DNA of 64,000 nucleotides, from the NCBI RefSeq assembly GCF_020524285.1, contig NZ_JAIVKX010000022.1, positions 46,433 through 110,432 on the forward strand, given 5' to 3'. The notes below the pieces were generated by a model. That model made no database searches. It worked only from the letters and a program-made list of their open reading frames with translations, and was not told the origin of the DNA. This document shows, piece by piece, positions 41,844-52,006 of this stretch; the stretch's first letter is position 1, and every line of letters begins with the position of its first letter. The stretch is from Alloyangia pacifica. GTDB lineage: Bacteria > Pseudomonadota > Alphaproteobacteria > Rhodobacterales > Rhodobacteraceae. The position numbers and the translations under genes are program-made.

Positions 41844-42545
41844 TTATGCCCTTTCGCCGCTGATCGAGACCGGACCAAGCGGGTATTTCACGTTGTGGCG
41901 CTCGGGCCATTCCCGATAGGCCGCGCGGGCGCCGGGGAAGCCGATGTAGACCCAGGACTGCATGCCATGGTTGCCGCCGTATTGCGGGTCGGCAAAGTAG
42001 CCTTCCTTGGTGTTGCTCAGCAGCAGGCCCCAGAATTCGCGGAGCTCGCCCGCCAGGGCGACGTCACCGTTCTGCAGCGAGGTGAGGGAGGCATCCTGCT
42101 GCTCGGGGCTCAGCTCGGCGAAGGCCGCGCCATGGGTCTCTTGGCACCACGCGTCGAAGGCGGGGATCGCCTGGCGGTAGACCTCGGCCGGATTCAGCGG
42201 GGTCTGCCAGCCGCGGGCCGGCTCGGCGTTCGGGTCGTGCGGGCCTTCCATGTACCAGTCGTCGGCGGTGCCGTAGTCGCTGGCCAGCTGGCGGTCGATG
42301 AAGACGGGCACGCGCGCTTCGAGCGCGCCGGGGCCATCGCCCTCGGAGGGGATCAGCCGCGCGGTCGCGGCCATGATGAACGCCCATTCGTCGGCATTCA
42401 GGTACTCGCGCTGGTACTCGTCGAGGGAAACGGGCTGCGGCTGCTGCTGCGCGGAGGCAGGCAGTGCGAGCCCAGAAAGAGCGGCCCCGGCTGCGGAAGC
42501 TTTCAGGAAGCTTCGGCGGCTCGGGTATCCGGGGAGGTCAGTCAT
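41844..42545 (-). CDS. Gluconate 2-dehydrogenase subunit 3 family protein (Tat-bearing small subunit)
   Basis: A 233-residue protein with a Tat signal SRRSFLKASAAGAALSGLALP (residues 8-28), then the family text FIMAATARLIPSEGDGPGALEARVPVFIDRQL (in outline). It acts as exporter chaperone for the FAD subunit and stays in the complex. First gene of the operon; upstream lies a palindrome-rich, gene-free region that probably holds the promoter. Confidence 0.9.
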   Translation of the reverse strand: MTDLPGYPSRRSFLKASAAGAALSGLALPASAQQQPQPVSLDEYQREYLNADEWAFIMAATARLIPSEGDGPGALEARVPVFIDRQLASDYGTADDWYMEGPHDPNAEPARGWQTPLNPAEVYRQAIPAFDAWCQETHGAAFAELSPEQQDASLTSLQNGDVALAGELREFWGLLLSNTKEGYFADPQYGGNHGMQSWVYIGFPGARAAYREWPERHNVKYPLGPVSISGERA

Positions 42546-43040
42546 TTTGGGGTGTCCTGCCGGTCTGGGTGGAACATTTGTGCGCAAACGAAGAGCGACA
42601 CTTCGTCGCCCTACGCCGCGTCAATATGGCGCGCAAGCGGGCAGGGAGCGCTTGCATGTCAGCTATGATCACAGATCATGAGGGTGTTGGGATCATTTAC
42701 GAAATTGTGATGGTGGGAGGTGGATGTCCCGAATGTCCTTCAAAATGACGTCTTCCAACCCGCGACATGACAGGTACAGGCGAGCCTCTTTGGCTCGAGG
42801 CTCCGCATCAATACACGTTTGATGTGCATGTATGCACACAAGGGTCACCCTCGCGGAGTGACCTGATCAGGGCCGATACCGGGCGCAAGGTGAAGCGATG
42901 GCCGGAAGATTCGTCGGACCCCGAAACGCAAGCAGCGCCGCCCGCTGGGGACGGCGCTGCGCCGGCGGAAGGTGCCGGAAAGCTGAAGGCTGGTGCCCGG
43001 CCCGGCGCATCCATGCGGATGCCGGGCCGGGGCAGGACGG
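42546..43040. other. Gene-free region with several perfect palindromes
   Basis: No supported gene in 495 bases, AT-rich in its first half. Palindromes: ATGATC-ACA-GATCAT (42,665-42,679) with another GATCAT at 42,691; TGTGCAT-GT-ATGCACA (42,823-42,838); stem GAGCCTC/GAGGCTC (42,782-42,803); stem GCAGCGCCG/CGGCGCTGC (42,932-42,960). A large imperfect GC-rich hairpin (42,995-43,033) just after the mscS stop probably ends that transcript. The first two are placed as operators for the dehydrogenase operon. Confidence 0.5.
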
Positions 43041-45389
43041 TCAGGCCGCGCTCGCGCGTGCCGCCCGCTCCATGTGGACCCGCAGCGGCTGGGTCTCGCC
43101 CTGCTTGGACTCGCCGAGGTACAGGGTCTGGTGCGGGAAGGGGATCTCAATGCCGCGCGCGTCGAAGACCTCTTTCACCACGCCGTTGTAGGCCCGGCCG
43201 ACGCCCCATTGCGTGCCCGGAACGCATTTGATCCGCGCCCGCACCACCACGGCGCTGTCGCCGAAGGCGTTGATGCCGAACCATTCCAGATCGCCCATGA
43301 TGGACTGCGCCTGCTCTGGATCGGCCCGCAGCTGCTCGAAGGCGTCGAGCATGGCCTGTTTCACCTCCTCGATGTTCTCGCGGTAGGCCACGCCCATGTC
43401 GCAGACGAAGTAGCCGAACTCGCGCACGAAGTTGGTGACCATGTCGACCGACGAGAAGGGGATCACGTGGAAGGCACCGCTGACGTCGCGCAGGCTGACC
43501 GAGCGGATCGTCAGCCGCTCGACCACGCCGGTGGTGCCACCGACGGTGACCACGTCGCCGACGTTCATCGCGTTCTCGAACTGGATGAAGATGCCGGTGA
43601 TGATGTCCTGCACCATCTTCTGCGCCCCGAAACCGATGGCAAGGCCGAGCACCCCGGCGGAAGCCAGCAGCGGTGCGATGTCGAGACCGACCTCCGACAG
43701 CACGAACATCAGCGTGATGACGATCAGCGCGATGGTCGCGGCATTGCGCAGCAGCGTCAGAAGGGTGCGCTCGCGCGCCGTGGCGACGGCGCCGAACTCG
43801 GGGTTGAGCCGGTAGTCGACCCAGGAGGTCAGCGCCACCCAGACCGCGAAGGCCACCAGCAGCACCGCCGCCACCGAGAACAGCGTACCGGTGAGCTGGA
43901 TGCCGATCTGGCTGGCCAGCCAGCCGCGCAGGTCGATCAGGCTGATGGCGTTGAGCGCGAAGGCGAGCACCAGCGCGAAGATCAGCAGCCGCAGCACGAA
44001 GAGCGCCTTGGGCACGAAGGTGTTGAGCCGCCGCTCGAGCAGCGGCAGCCGGGCGGTGACGCTCTCGGGAAGCTGCACGCCGCGCACCATGATGCGGGTC
44101 AGCACGCCCGAGATCATCACCCCGAGCAGCGCCGCCACCAGCACCTGGCCCGAGTTCACCATCGAGCGGAAGGCCGCGTCGCCGGGCTGGACCAGCACCA
44201 GCACCAGCATGCTCAGCAGATAGAGCAGCGCCGGCCAGTGCCAGTGCCGGATCAGGAAGCCGAGCCCACCGCGGCGCCTTTTCGGGGACTCTGTCGTGCC
44301 CATCGGGAATTCGTCGGGGGCAGCGGAGACCGCGGGATCCTGATGCTCGGCGCTCTCGGCAAAGGCTTGCTCGCGCCGGTGCTCGGCCTTCTGCTGCCCG
44401 CCACGCTCGAGCCAGTCGGCGACCTCGCGGCGGTTGCGCAGGACCAACCAGATGGCCAGCCCGACGACGATCAGAGCGATCAGCGCCGAGGTGGCCCGGC
44501 CCGCCGCCAGCGAGACGTTGGCATTGATGATCGGCACGATCAGCAACTGGCCGTAGCCCACCAGTCCGACCATCAGGTTCAGCCGGGCGGCGAGGTACTT
44601 CGCCGCCGCATCGGAGACCGGCAGCGGGCGCAGGCCACCCGAGGAGGGCGACAGCGCCAGCCGCACCGCGACCTTGGCCATCTCGACCAGCAGGAAGGCG
44701 TTCAGGTAGAGCGTCTGGCGAATGCCGATCTGGCCGAAGTTGCCCAGCAGCAGCGTCGCGATCAGGTAGCCGACGGCCCAGGCGATCACCACGATCAACG
44801 CGTCGATCACCGCCGAGGTGGTGAACAGCAGCACCGTGCGCAGCACGCCGCTGTCACGGGCGGATCTGTCCATGCGGGTGTAGAGCATCTTGCCTGCCCG
44901 GCGCAGCAGCAGGAAGACGGCGACCGTCGAGACGATGATCAGCGCCAGTTCCTGCAGCGCCTGCAGAAGCACCCCGGCCTCGCTGCCATCGAGCCCCTCG
45001 AAGACACGCGGCGCGCGTGCGAGCTGGGTCAGCGTCGCTTCGGCGCTGGAGGCGATGCCCTCGGCGGCTTCCTGGGTGATCAGCGCGATGCGGCGGCTGA
45101 AAGAAGGGGCGTCGGGCACGGCCTCTTCGCCGGAAAGGGTTTCGACGATCGCGTCGCCGGCGGTCGCCTCGGGGCTCTGCTGCGCGGCGCGAAGATCGCT
45201 GATGAGGGCGTCGCGGCTCTGCTCGTCCTCGATGACGTCGAGGAGCAATTCGAGGTTGCTGCGGGTGGGCGGCGCGTCGGCGACGGCCGCGGGCGCATCC
45301 TGCGCGCGCGCGACCTCTGCGGAAAGGCTGCCGACGACTAGCGCGCCGACGATCAGGCAAACTCTGATCAGGAAATTGGGTACTGTCAT
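43041..45389 (-). CDS. Large mechanosensitive ion channel, MscS family (MscK/YbdG-like size)
   Basis: A 782-residue protein with a Sec signal (MTVPNFLIRVCLIVGALVVG...ARAQ), a periplasmic helical region (about 30-130), about ten membrane helices and the MscS core near residues 550-640: GVLGLAIGFGAQKMVQDIIT, FENAMNVGDVVTVGGTTGVVERL. The glycine-rich pore helix and the beta domain are intact. It releases solutes upon hypo-osmotic shock. A conspicuous cytoplasmic linker (about 345-390, Arg/Lys/Glu-rich) divides two membrane halves. Confidence 0.92.
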   Translation of the reverse strand: MTVPNFLIRVCLIVGALVVGSLSAEVARAQDAPAAVADAPPTRSNLELLLDVIEDEQSRDALISDLRAAQQSPEATAGDAIVETLSGEEAVPDAPSFSRRIALITQEAAEGIASSAEATLTQLARAPRVFEGLDGSEAGVLLQALQELALIIVSTVAVFLLLRRAGKMLYTRMDRSARDSGVLRTVLLFTTSAVIDALIVVIAWAVGYLIATLLLGNFGQIGIRQTLYLNAFLLVEMAKVAVRLALSPSSGGLRPLPVSDAAAKYLAARLNLMVGLVGYGQLLIVPIINANVSLAAGRATSALIALIVVGLAIWLVLRNRREVADWLERGGQQKAEHRREQAFAESAEHQDPAVSAAPDEFPMGTTESPKRRRGGLGFLIRHWHWPALLYLLSMLVLVLVQPGDAAFRSMVNSGQVLVAALLGVMISGVLTRIMVRGVQLPESVTARLPLLERRLNTFVPKALFVLRLLIFALVLAFALNAISLIDLRGWLASQIGIQLTGTLFSVAAVLLVAFAVWVALTSWVDYRLNPEFGAVATARERTLLTLLRNAATIALIVITLMFVLSEVGLDIAPLLASAGVLGLAIGFGAQKMVQDIITGIFIQFENAMNVGDVVTVGGTTGVVERLTIRSVSLRDVSGAFHVIPFSSVDMVTNFVREFGYFVCDMGVAYRENIEEVKQAMLDAFEQLRADPEQAQSIMGDLEWFGINAFGDSAVVVRARIKCVPGTQWGVGRAYNGVVKEVFDARGIEIPFPHQTLYLGESKQGETQPLRVHMERAARASAA

Positions 45390-45853
45390 TTCACCACGTT
45401 CGGTCGTCACGGGCCGCCGTGCCTCCCGGTGGCTCGTCGGTATCGTGACGGTCTGGTTCATTCGGAATGCCGTCAAAAGCGGCGCCGGGAGGATTTGTGC
45501 GTCCGGGCAGCTAGCCCGCCCGGCCCGGCAGACCAGTCCCGCATGTCTGTTTCAAGCCGATCCGGCGGGGTCTTCACCGTATTGTCAGACGCGCCGCGCC
45601 TAGGCGCGCTGCGGGGCCGGGAGGCGGCTGTACCGGGCTGACCGCCGCAGGGACACCGCCGTGGGTGGCCTCATCTGATATACCACTGTCGGCGGCAAGC
45701 GCGCGCCCGCCGCCGAAGCCGCGCCTGATTAGCGAGCGCCCAACCTGTGCTTCAGCATTTCATGTTTTCGGGGACGACGGCTTTTGCCTAGGTTTGCCGA
45801 AACGCCCCGCCACAGAGCGGGCGCACAGGTTCCCACAGGATTTGAGGTACGTG
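45390..45853. other. Spacer upstream of the flavin monooxygenase gene
   Basis: 464 bases between divergent genes (mscS left, monooxygenase right). No gene was supported. It must hold both promoters, but no clear -35/-10 pair or operator was identified. Confidence 0.35.
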
Positions 45854-47125
45854 ATGGCGACGAAGATCGAAACTCTGGTTGTTGGCGGAGGGCAGGCCGG
45901 TGTCGCGATGAGCGAGCACCTCGGCAAGCTCGGCATTGCGCATGTGGTGCTCGAGAAGGGTCGCATCGCCGAGCGCTGGCGCTCCGAACGCTGGGACTCG
46001 CTCGTCGCCAACGGTCCTGCCTGGCATGACCGCTTCCCGGGCATGGAGTTCTCGGGCGACAGGCCGGATGACTTCGTGCCGAAGGAGCGGGTGGCGGATT
46101 ACTTCGTCGACTACAGCAAGATGATCGACGCGCCGATCCACACCGGTGTCGAGGTCACCGAGGTGGTGAAGAAGGAGGGGGGCCGCGGTTTCGTGGTGCA
46201 GACCTCCGAGGGCATCTACGAGGCGAACCACATCGTCGCCGCCACCGGCCCGTTCCAGGTGCCGGTGATGCCGCCGATCATCCCGCAGGACGCGCCGGTG
46301 CACCAGCTGCACTCGAACAGCTACAAGAACCCAGGCCAGCTCCCCGAGGGCGCCGTTCTGGTGGTGGGCGCGGGCTCGTCCGGCGTGCAGATCGCCGAGG
46401 AACTGCTCGACTCGGGCCGCGAGGTCTACCTCTCCGTCGGACCGCACGACCGCCCTCCGCGCATGTACCGCGGTCGCGATTTCGTCTGGTGGCTGGGCGT
46501 GCTCGGGCTCTGGGACGTGCCGGCCATGGAGCCCGGCAAGGAGCACGTCACCATCGCCGTCAGCGGCGCGCATGGCGGCAAGACCATCGACTTCCGCCAG
46601 CTCGCTGCCAAGGGCATGACTTTGGTCGGCCTCACCGATGCCTACGAGGATGGCAAGGTCTCCTTCGCGGATGACTTGGCGAAGAACATCCGGGAGGGCG
46701 ACGCCAACTACCTCTCGGTGCTCGACGCCGCCGATGCCTATATCGCGCGCAACGGCCTCGACCTGCCGGAAGAGCCGGAAGCCCGCCAGATGCTGCCCGA
46801 TCCCGCGTGCGTGACCGACCCGATCCGCGAAATCGACCTGAAGGCCGCGGGAATTGGCACGGTGCTCTGGGCCACCGGCTACAAGCAGAGCTACGACTGG
46901 CTGAAGGTCGATGCCTTCGACGCCGCCGGCAAGCCGGCGCACCAGCGCGGGGTCTCGACCGAGCAGGGCGTCTACTTCCTCGGCCTGCCCTGGCTGTCGC
47001 GCCGCGGTTCGACCTTCATCTGGGGTGTCTGGCACGACGCCAAGTACATCGCCGATCACATCGCCACGCAGCAAAGCTATGCCCGCTACCAGGGGGCAGA
47101 GACGCAGGTGGCCGAAAACGCCTGA
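45854..47125 (+). CDS. Flavin-containing monooxygenase-like oxidoreductase
   Basis: A 423-residue protein with two Rossmann dinucleotide motifs: ETLVVGGGQAGVAMSEHLG at the N terminus (FAD) and GAVLVVGAGSSGVQIAEEL near residue 180 (NADPH). The linker ATGPFQVPVMPP and the late ATGYKQSYDWL fit the FMO/CzcO-like group of NAD(P)-binding monooxygenases. The substrate is unknown; small amines, sulfides or ketones are usual in the group. The ATG at 45,854 is the first before the FAD motif, and no convincing longer protein is seen. Confidence 0.85.
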   Translation: MATKIETLVVGGGQAGVAMSEHLGKLGIAHVVLEKGRIAERWRSERWDSLVANGPAWHDRFPGMEFSGDRPDDFVPKERVADYFVDYSKMIDAPIHTGVEVTEVVKKEGGRGFVVQTSEGIYEANHIVAATGPFQVPVMPPIIPQDAPVHQLHSNSYKNPGQLPEGAVLVVGAGSSGVQIAEELLDSGREVYLSVGPHDRPPRMYRGRDFVWWLGVLGLWDVPAMEPGKEHVTIAVSGAHGGKTIDFRQLAAKGMTLVGLTDAYEDGKVSFADDLAKNIREGDANYLSVLDAADAYIARNGLDLPEEPEARQMLPDPACVTDPIREIDLKAAGIGTVLWATGYKQSYDWLKVDAFDAAGKPAHQRGVSTEQGVYFLGLPWLSRRGSTFIWGVWHDAKYIADHIATQQSYARYQGAETQVAENA

Positions 47126-47481
47126 CCCCGGCCGATGCGCCCGGGCCCCTGCCAACACACAGCGTGCGGCGGGGCCCTTGGCCGGAAACGTGGCGTTCGA
47201 GGCGGAGCAGCGCCGATCTGGCTAAGGAAGAGCTGAACCCGCGAGACGCACACGCATGGCGGGCGTGCTTCGATCGCCGGAAGTTTCCGAGCAAATCGCC
47301 CAATCCGCTGGCGGAGACGCCTAAAAATTCGGCGAAACACGCGGGACTTCTCAGGCGATGAAACGTAACTACCTGAAATAGAATAGCTTAGGTTCCGACT
47401 AACCCGTGACTTGAATCTTTTGAATGGGTTCTCGCCCCTTCGGAATGTCACGAACCTGTCGAAACCAAGCTCGGGGACCAC
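47126..47481. other. Spacer before the GMC/Pot gene set
   Basis: 356 bases with no supported gene; the last 150 bases are AT-richer and presumably carry the promoter of the following genes. No clear terminator or palindrome. Confidence 0.35.
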
Positions 47482-49080
47482 ATGCAAAACGAGACCTTCG
47501 ACTATATCGTCATCGGCGCAGGCTCTGCGGGCTGTGTTCTTGCGAACCGTCTGTCCAAGAACCCCGAGTCCCGCGTCTGCGTCGTGGAGGCGGGCGGCAA
47601 GGACAGCTCGCCGCGGGTCCGCGTCCCCGCCGGGATCCTCTCGCTCTACAACGACCCGAAGTACGACTACGGCTTCATGTCGGTGCCGCAGCCCGGGATG
47701 GCGAACCGCCGCATCCCGATGAACCGCGGCAAGGCGCTCGGCGGATCCTCGGCGATCAACTCGATGCTCTACATCCGCGGCCTGCCGCGCGACTACGACG
47801 AGTGGGCCGAGCTGGGCTGCACCGGCTGGGCGTGGCGGGATCTGCTGCCGGTCTTCAAAGACCTCGAGAACAACCACGTCGGCCAGGACCCCGAGCTGCA
47901 CGGCACCAAGGGCGAGCTGCACGTCGACCTGCACTGCGACCCGAACCCGGTGTCGCGCATGTTCATCAAGGCGGGCCGCGCCAAACAGCTCTCCGAGAAC
48001 ACCGACATGAACGGCGCGGTGCAGGAGGGCCTCGGCATCTACAACGTGACGCAGAAGGACGGGCTGCGCTGGTCCTCCTTCCGCGCCTTCCTGCACCCGG
48101 TGATGGACCGTCCGAACCTGACCGTTCTGTCGGGCACCGACACCAAGCGGGTGCTCATCGAGAACGGCCGCGCCGTGGGCGTCGAGATCAGCACAGCAGA
48201 GGGCACGCGGGTGCTCAAGGCAGAGAAAGAGGTGGTGCTGTCGGCGGGGGCGATCAACTCGCCGGAGCTGCTGATGCGTTCGGGCGTCGGCCCGGCCGAG
48301 ATGCTGAAGGCCGCGGGCGTCGAGGTGAAGCACGACCTGCCCGGGGTGGGCCAGAACCTGCAGGACCACGTCGACGGCATGATCACCGTGCGCTCGAGCT
48401 CGACAAAGACGCTGGGCCTGTCGGTGGCGAACCTGCCGTCGATGCTGGCCGCGCCCTTCCGCTTCCTGACCAACCGCAAGGGCATGTTCGCAACGAACTA
48501 CGTGGAGGCGGGCGGCTTCGCGCGCACGAGGTTCGCCAATGACGCCCCCGACATCCAGTTCCACTTCGTGCCGGGCTACCGCAGCCACCGCGGCCGGGTG
48601 ATCGAATACGGCCACGGCTACGCGATCCACACCTGCGTGCTGCGGCCCAAGTCGGTCGGCGAGATCCGCCTCGGCAAGGATGGCGCGCTCGAGATCGACC
48701 CGCGTTTCCTCTCCGAGCCCGAAGATCTCGCGGTGCTGGTCGAGGGCATCAAGACCGCCCGCGCGATCCTCGCGGACAGCACCTTCGACGAGATCCGCGG
48801 CACCGAGATGCTGCCCGGCGACAAGGTGCAGAGCGACGAGGAGATCGCCGAGGCAATGCGCGAGCAGGCGCTGACGGTCTTCCACCCGGTCGGCACCTGC
48901 AAGATGGGCACGGACGCGATGGCGGTCTGCGATCCGGCCAGCCTGAAGGTGAAGGGGATCGAAGGGCTGCGCGTCGCGGATGCCTCGATCATGCCGAGGC
49001 TGATCGGTGGCAATACCAACGCCCCGACCATGGTGATCGGCGAAAAATGCGCCCGCATGATCCTGGCCGAAGCGGCGTGA
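47482..49080 (+). CDS. GMC-family dehydrogenase, choline-dehydrogenase-like
   Basis: A 532-residue GMC oxidoreductase. FAD motif DYIVIGAGSAGCVLANRL at residues 6-23; family signatures RGKALGGSSAINSMLYIRG (about 78-96) and SAGAINSPELLMRSGVG (about 255-271); C-terminal catalytic His in TVFHPVGTCKMG and Asn in GGNTNAPTMVIGEK. Related enzymes oxidise choline, alkanols or other primary alcohols to aldehydes. An aldehyde dehydrogenase gene 5 kb downstream on the same strand could take the product. The call of BetA itself is not safe from sequence alone. Confidence 0.9.
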   Translation: MQNETFDYIVIGAGSAGCVLANRLSKNPESRVCVVEAGGKDSSPRVRVPAGILSLYNDPKYDYGFMSVPQPGMANRRIPMNRGKALGGSSAINSMLYIRGLPRDYDEWAELGCTGWAWRDLLPVFKDLENNHVGQDPELHGTKGELHVDLHCDPNPVSRMFIKAGRAKQLSENTDMNGAVQEGLGIYNVTQKDGLRWSSFRAFLHPVMDRPNLTVLSGTDTKRVLIENGRAVGVEISTAEGTRVLKAEKEVVLSAGAINSPELLMRSGVGPAEMLKAAGVEVKHDLPGVGQNLQDHVDGMITVRSSSTKTLGLSVANLPSMLAAPFRFLTNRKGMFATNYVEAGGFARTRFANDAPDIQFHFVPGYRSHRGRVIEYGHGYAIHTCVLRPKSVGEIRLGKDGALEIDPRFLSEPEDLAVLVEGIKTARAILADSTFDEIRGTEMLPGDKVQSDEEIAEAMREQALTVFHPVGTCKMGTDAMAVCDPASLKVKGIEGLRVADASIMPRLIGGNTNAPTMVIGEKCARMILAEAA

Positions 49081-49177
49081 TCCAATGACATTGTGCCGCG
49101 TGCGCCGGGGGGGCGGGCGCGGCACCTACGCGAGATTTTCCCCCGGGCCATCCGGGGCGAAGGGAAGGACGGACCAT

Positions 49178-50254
49178 ATGCAGAAGCGGCTCTCGGCCAT
49201 CGAGATCATCGGGGTGTCGAAACAGTTTGGAGACTTCACCGCGCTCCACCAGGTGGATTTCCGCATCCTCCAGAACGAGTTCTTCACCCTGCTCGGCCCG
49301 TCGGGCTGCGGCAAGACAACGCTTTTGCGGATGATCGCCGGGTTCGAGAGCCCCAGCCGCGGGACCATTCTGCTCAACGGCAAGGACATCTCGGACAGCC
49401 CCGCGCACAAGCGCCGGGTCAACACGGTGTTCCAGAACTACGCGCTCTTCCCGCATATGACGCTGAGCCAGAACATCGCCTTCGGGCTCGAGAACCTCGG
49501 CTGGGAGCGCGGCAAGATCCGCGCCCGCGTCGGCGAGATGCTCGAGATGGTGCACATGAGCCAGTTCGCCGCGCGCAAGCCCGACCAGCTCTCGGGCGGT
49601 CAGCGCCAGCGCATCGCCCTGGCCCGCGCGCTGGCGCCGGGACCGGAGGTGCTGCTGCTGGACGAGCCGCTCTCGGCGCTCGATCTCAAGCTGCGCCAGT
49701 CGATGCGCGACGAGCTGCGCCGCCTGCAGCGCGAGACCGGCATCACCTTCGTCTTCGTCACCCACGACCAGGAAGAGGCGCTCGACATGTCCGACCGCAT
49801 CGCGGTCATGGGCAACGGCCACGTCCAGCAGATCGGTGCGCCGGACGAGATCTACGAGGCGCCGCAGAACCGTTTCGTCGCCGACTTCATCGGCGAGACC
49901 AACTTCCTCGACGGCGAGGTGGTCTCGGTCGAGGGCGGGCACGCCACCATCCGCACCGCGCTCGGCATCGACATCACCGCGGCGCAGAGCGGTGTGCAGG
50001 GTCCGGGCCCGGCGGTGCTGTCGATCCGCCCTGAGAAGATCGGCCTCGATGCCCGTGCCGAGGGAGAGACCCGCTCCGGCCGCATCGTGTCGCGCAACTA
50101 CATGGGCGGCTTCACCCACTACACGGTCGAGGCAGGCGGCGTGTCGCTGCGCGTCTCGCAGCGCAACGCGCAGTCGCGCCAGGGCCGGCTCGACGTGGGC
50201 GACGAGGTCCGCCTGGGCTTTGCCGCCGAGAACGCACGGGTGCTGGGACAATGA
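49178..50254 (+). CDS. PotA-like ABC transporter ATP-binding protein
   Basis: A 358-residue ATPase with Walker A LLGPSGCGKTTLLR, signature QLSGGQRQRIALARAL, Walker B LLLDEPLSALD and H-loop FVTHDQEEAL, then a C-terminal TOBE domain (SIRPEKIGL). This is the PotA/spermidine-putrescine group. The ATG at 49,178 has AAGGA upstream. Its stop overlaps the first permease gene. Together with the next three genes it forms a complete importer. Confidence 0.92.
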   Translation: MQKRLSAIEIIGVSKQFGDFTALHQVDFRILQNEFFTLLGPSGCGKTTLLRMIAGFESPSRGTILLNGKDISDSPAHKRRVNTVFQNYALFPHMTLSQNIAFGLENLGWERGKIRARVGEMLEMVHMSQFAARKPDQLSGGQRQRIALARALAPGPEVLLLDEPLSALDLKLRQSMRDELRRLQRETGITFVFVTHDQEEALDMSDRIAVMGNGHVQQIGAPDEIYEAPQNRFVADFIGETNFLDGEVVSVEGGHATIRTALGIDITAAQSGVQGPGPAVLSIRPEKIGLDARAEGETRSGRIVSRNYMGGFTHYTVEAGGVSLRVSQRNAQSRQGRLDVGDEVRLGFAAENARVLGQ

Positions 50255-51126
50255 GCAAGGGCTTCCGTATCTGGGGGCTGGTCCCCGCCTGGGCGCTGAT
50301 GCTGCTCACGCTGATCCTGCCCATCTTCATCGTCGCCGGCGTGAGCGTCGGCGAGCGCGGCGCCTACGGCGGGTTCGAGTGGTCGTTCGACCTCACCGCC
50401 TACCGGCAGATCCTCTTCACCCTGGGCTGGACCGACGAGCTCGAGTTCGATCCCAAGTACCTGATCATCATCGCCCGCACGCTGGGCTACGCCGCGGGTG
50501 CCACGGCGATCTCGCTGTTGCTGGCGCTGCCGGTGGCCTATTGGATTTCGCTGCAATCGGCGCGCGACAAGGCGCTGCTGATCTACCTCGTCACGCTGCC
50601 GTTCTGGGTGTCGATGATCGTGCGGGTCTACGCTTGGCTGATCATCCTCGGCAATGACGGCATGGCCGAGACCGTCTACCGCTTCTTCGGCGGCAGCGAC
50701 GTGCCTGGCTTCCTGTTCACCCCCGGCGCGATGCTGGTGGGCATGGTCTACAGCTACATCCCGCTGATGATCCTGCCGGTCTATGCCGCGGTCGAGAAGC
50801 TCGACCCGGCACTGATCGAGGCCAGCCACGACCTCTACGGCAGCCGCTGGACGGCGCTGCGCCGGGTGATCATCCCGCTCGCCAGCCCCGGCCTGGTCGG
50901 CGGCAGCATCCTGGTCTTCGTGCCCTGTCTCGGCACCGTGCTCGAGCCGATGCTGCTCGGCGGTGGTCGCCAGCTGATGATGGGCACGCTGATCCAGAAC
51001 CAGTTCGGCGGCGCGCGCGACTGGCCGTTCGGCGCGGCGATCGCCATGGTGCTGCTGGTGCTGGTCGTGCTGGTGCTGATCCTCAACGCCCGCCGGGCCA
51101 CCCGGCAACTGGAGGTGCAGGCATGA
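50251..51126 (+). CDS. PotB-like ABC transporter permease
   Basis: A 291-residue permease with about six membrane helices and the EAA loop EASHDLYGSRWTALRRVIIP. It overlaps the ATPase gene and the second permease gene by 4 bases each. Membership in the spermidine/putrescine group follows from the neighbouring subunits. Confidence 0.92.
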   Translation: MSKGFRIWGLVPAWALMLLTLILPIFIVAGVSVGERGAYGGFEWSFDLTAYRQILFTLGWTDELEFDPKYLIIIARTLGYAAGATAISLLLALPVAYWISLQSARDKALLIYLVTLPFWVSMIVRVYAWLIILGNDGMAETVYRFFGGSDVPGFLFTPGAMLVGMVYSYIPLMILPVYAAVEKLDPALIEASHDLYGSRWTALRRVIIPLASPGLVGGSILVFVPCLGTVLEPMLLGGGRQLMMGTLIQNQFGGARDWPFGAAIAMVLLVLVVLVLILNARRATRQLEVQA

Positions 51127-51926
51127 GCGCTTCGCGATCCGTCCGCCACTACCCGGGCTTCCGGCTGCTCTCGCTGGTGTTCTTCCTGTGGCTCTACCTG
51201 CCGATCGGCGTGGTGATCTTCTACTCGTTCAACGACAACCGGCTGGTCTCGGTCTGGACCGGTTTCTCGACCAAGTGGTACGCCACGGCGCTGAGCAACC
51301 AGTCTCTGATGGATGCGCTCGAGGTGTCGCTGGTCGTCGCGGTGCTGTCGATGATTTTCGCCACCACCATCGCGCTGCTCGCGGCGCTGGTGCTGACCCG
51401 CGCGCCGGGCCTGAAGTTCCGCCGCGTGTCCGAGACCGTGGTCAACCTGCCGCTGCTGCTGCCCGAGATCGTGCTCGCCGTCGCGGTGCTGATCCTGTTC
51501 AGCCAGATCGGGCTCAACAATGGCATGGTGCGGCTGGTGCTGGCGCATACCGCCTTCTGCACGCCCTTTGCCTTCATGCCGATCCGCGCCCGGCTGCAGG
51601 GCATGCCGTTGGACTTCGAGGAAGCGGCGCGCGACCTCTATGCCGCGCCCTTCACGGTGTTCCGCCGGGTGACTCTGCCGATGATCATGCCCGGTGTCTT
51701 TGCCGGAGCGATGACCGCCTTCGTGATCTCGATGGACGACTTCATCACCTCGAACATGCTGAACTCTGGCGGGGCCACGACGCTGCCTGTCTACATCTTC
51801 AGCCTGATCCGCCAGGGCACCACGCCCGAGCTGAACGCGGTCTCGACGCTGCTGATCGCCGCCTCGCTGATCCTTGCCACCCTCGTGCTCGTGCTGAACG
51901 CCCGCGCCATGAGGCGCAGCGCCTGA
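51123..51926 (+). CDS. PotC-like ABC transporter permease
   Basis: A 267-residue permease with about six helices and the EAA loop EEAARDLYAAPFTVFRRVTL, the second half of the heterodimeric channel. The block VISMDDFITSNMLNSGGATTLP (in outline) is the typical PotC C-terminal region. The binding-protein gene follows after 80 bases. Confidence 0.92.
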   Translation: MSASRSVRHYPGFRLLSLVFFLWLYLPIGVVIFYSFNDNRLVSVWTGFSTKWYATALSNQSLMDALEVSLVVAVLSMIFATTIALLAALVLTRAPGLKFRRVSETVVNLPLLLPEIVLAVAVLILFSQIGLNNGMVRLVLAHTAFCTPFAFMPIRARLQGMPLDFEEAARDLYAAPFTVFRRVTLPMIMPGVFAGAMTAFVISMDDFITSNMLNSGGATTLPVYIFSLIRQGTTPELNAVSTLLIAASLILATLVLVLNARAMRRSA

Positions 51927-52006
51927 TCCTCCAACGACCGGTCCAAGCCCCCAGACCTCCTTCACAAAAACCCAATGCCAGGGGGCATCAACAAGGAGAC
52001 ACCGAC

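Noticed and set aside
42767..43231. 154-codon plus-strand frame overlapping the end of mscS
   Set aside because: Overlaps the conserved 3' end of mscS on the other strand and has Pro/Arg/Gly-rich text without a domain.
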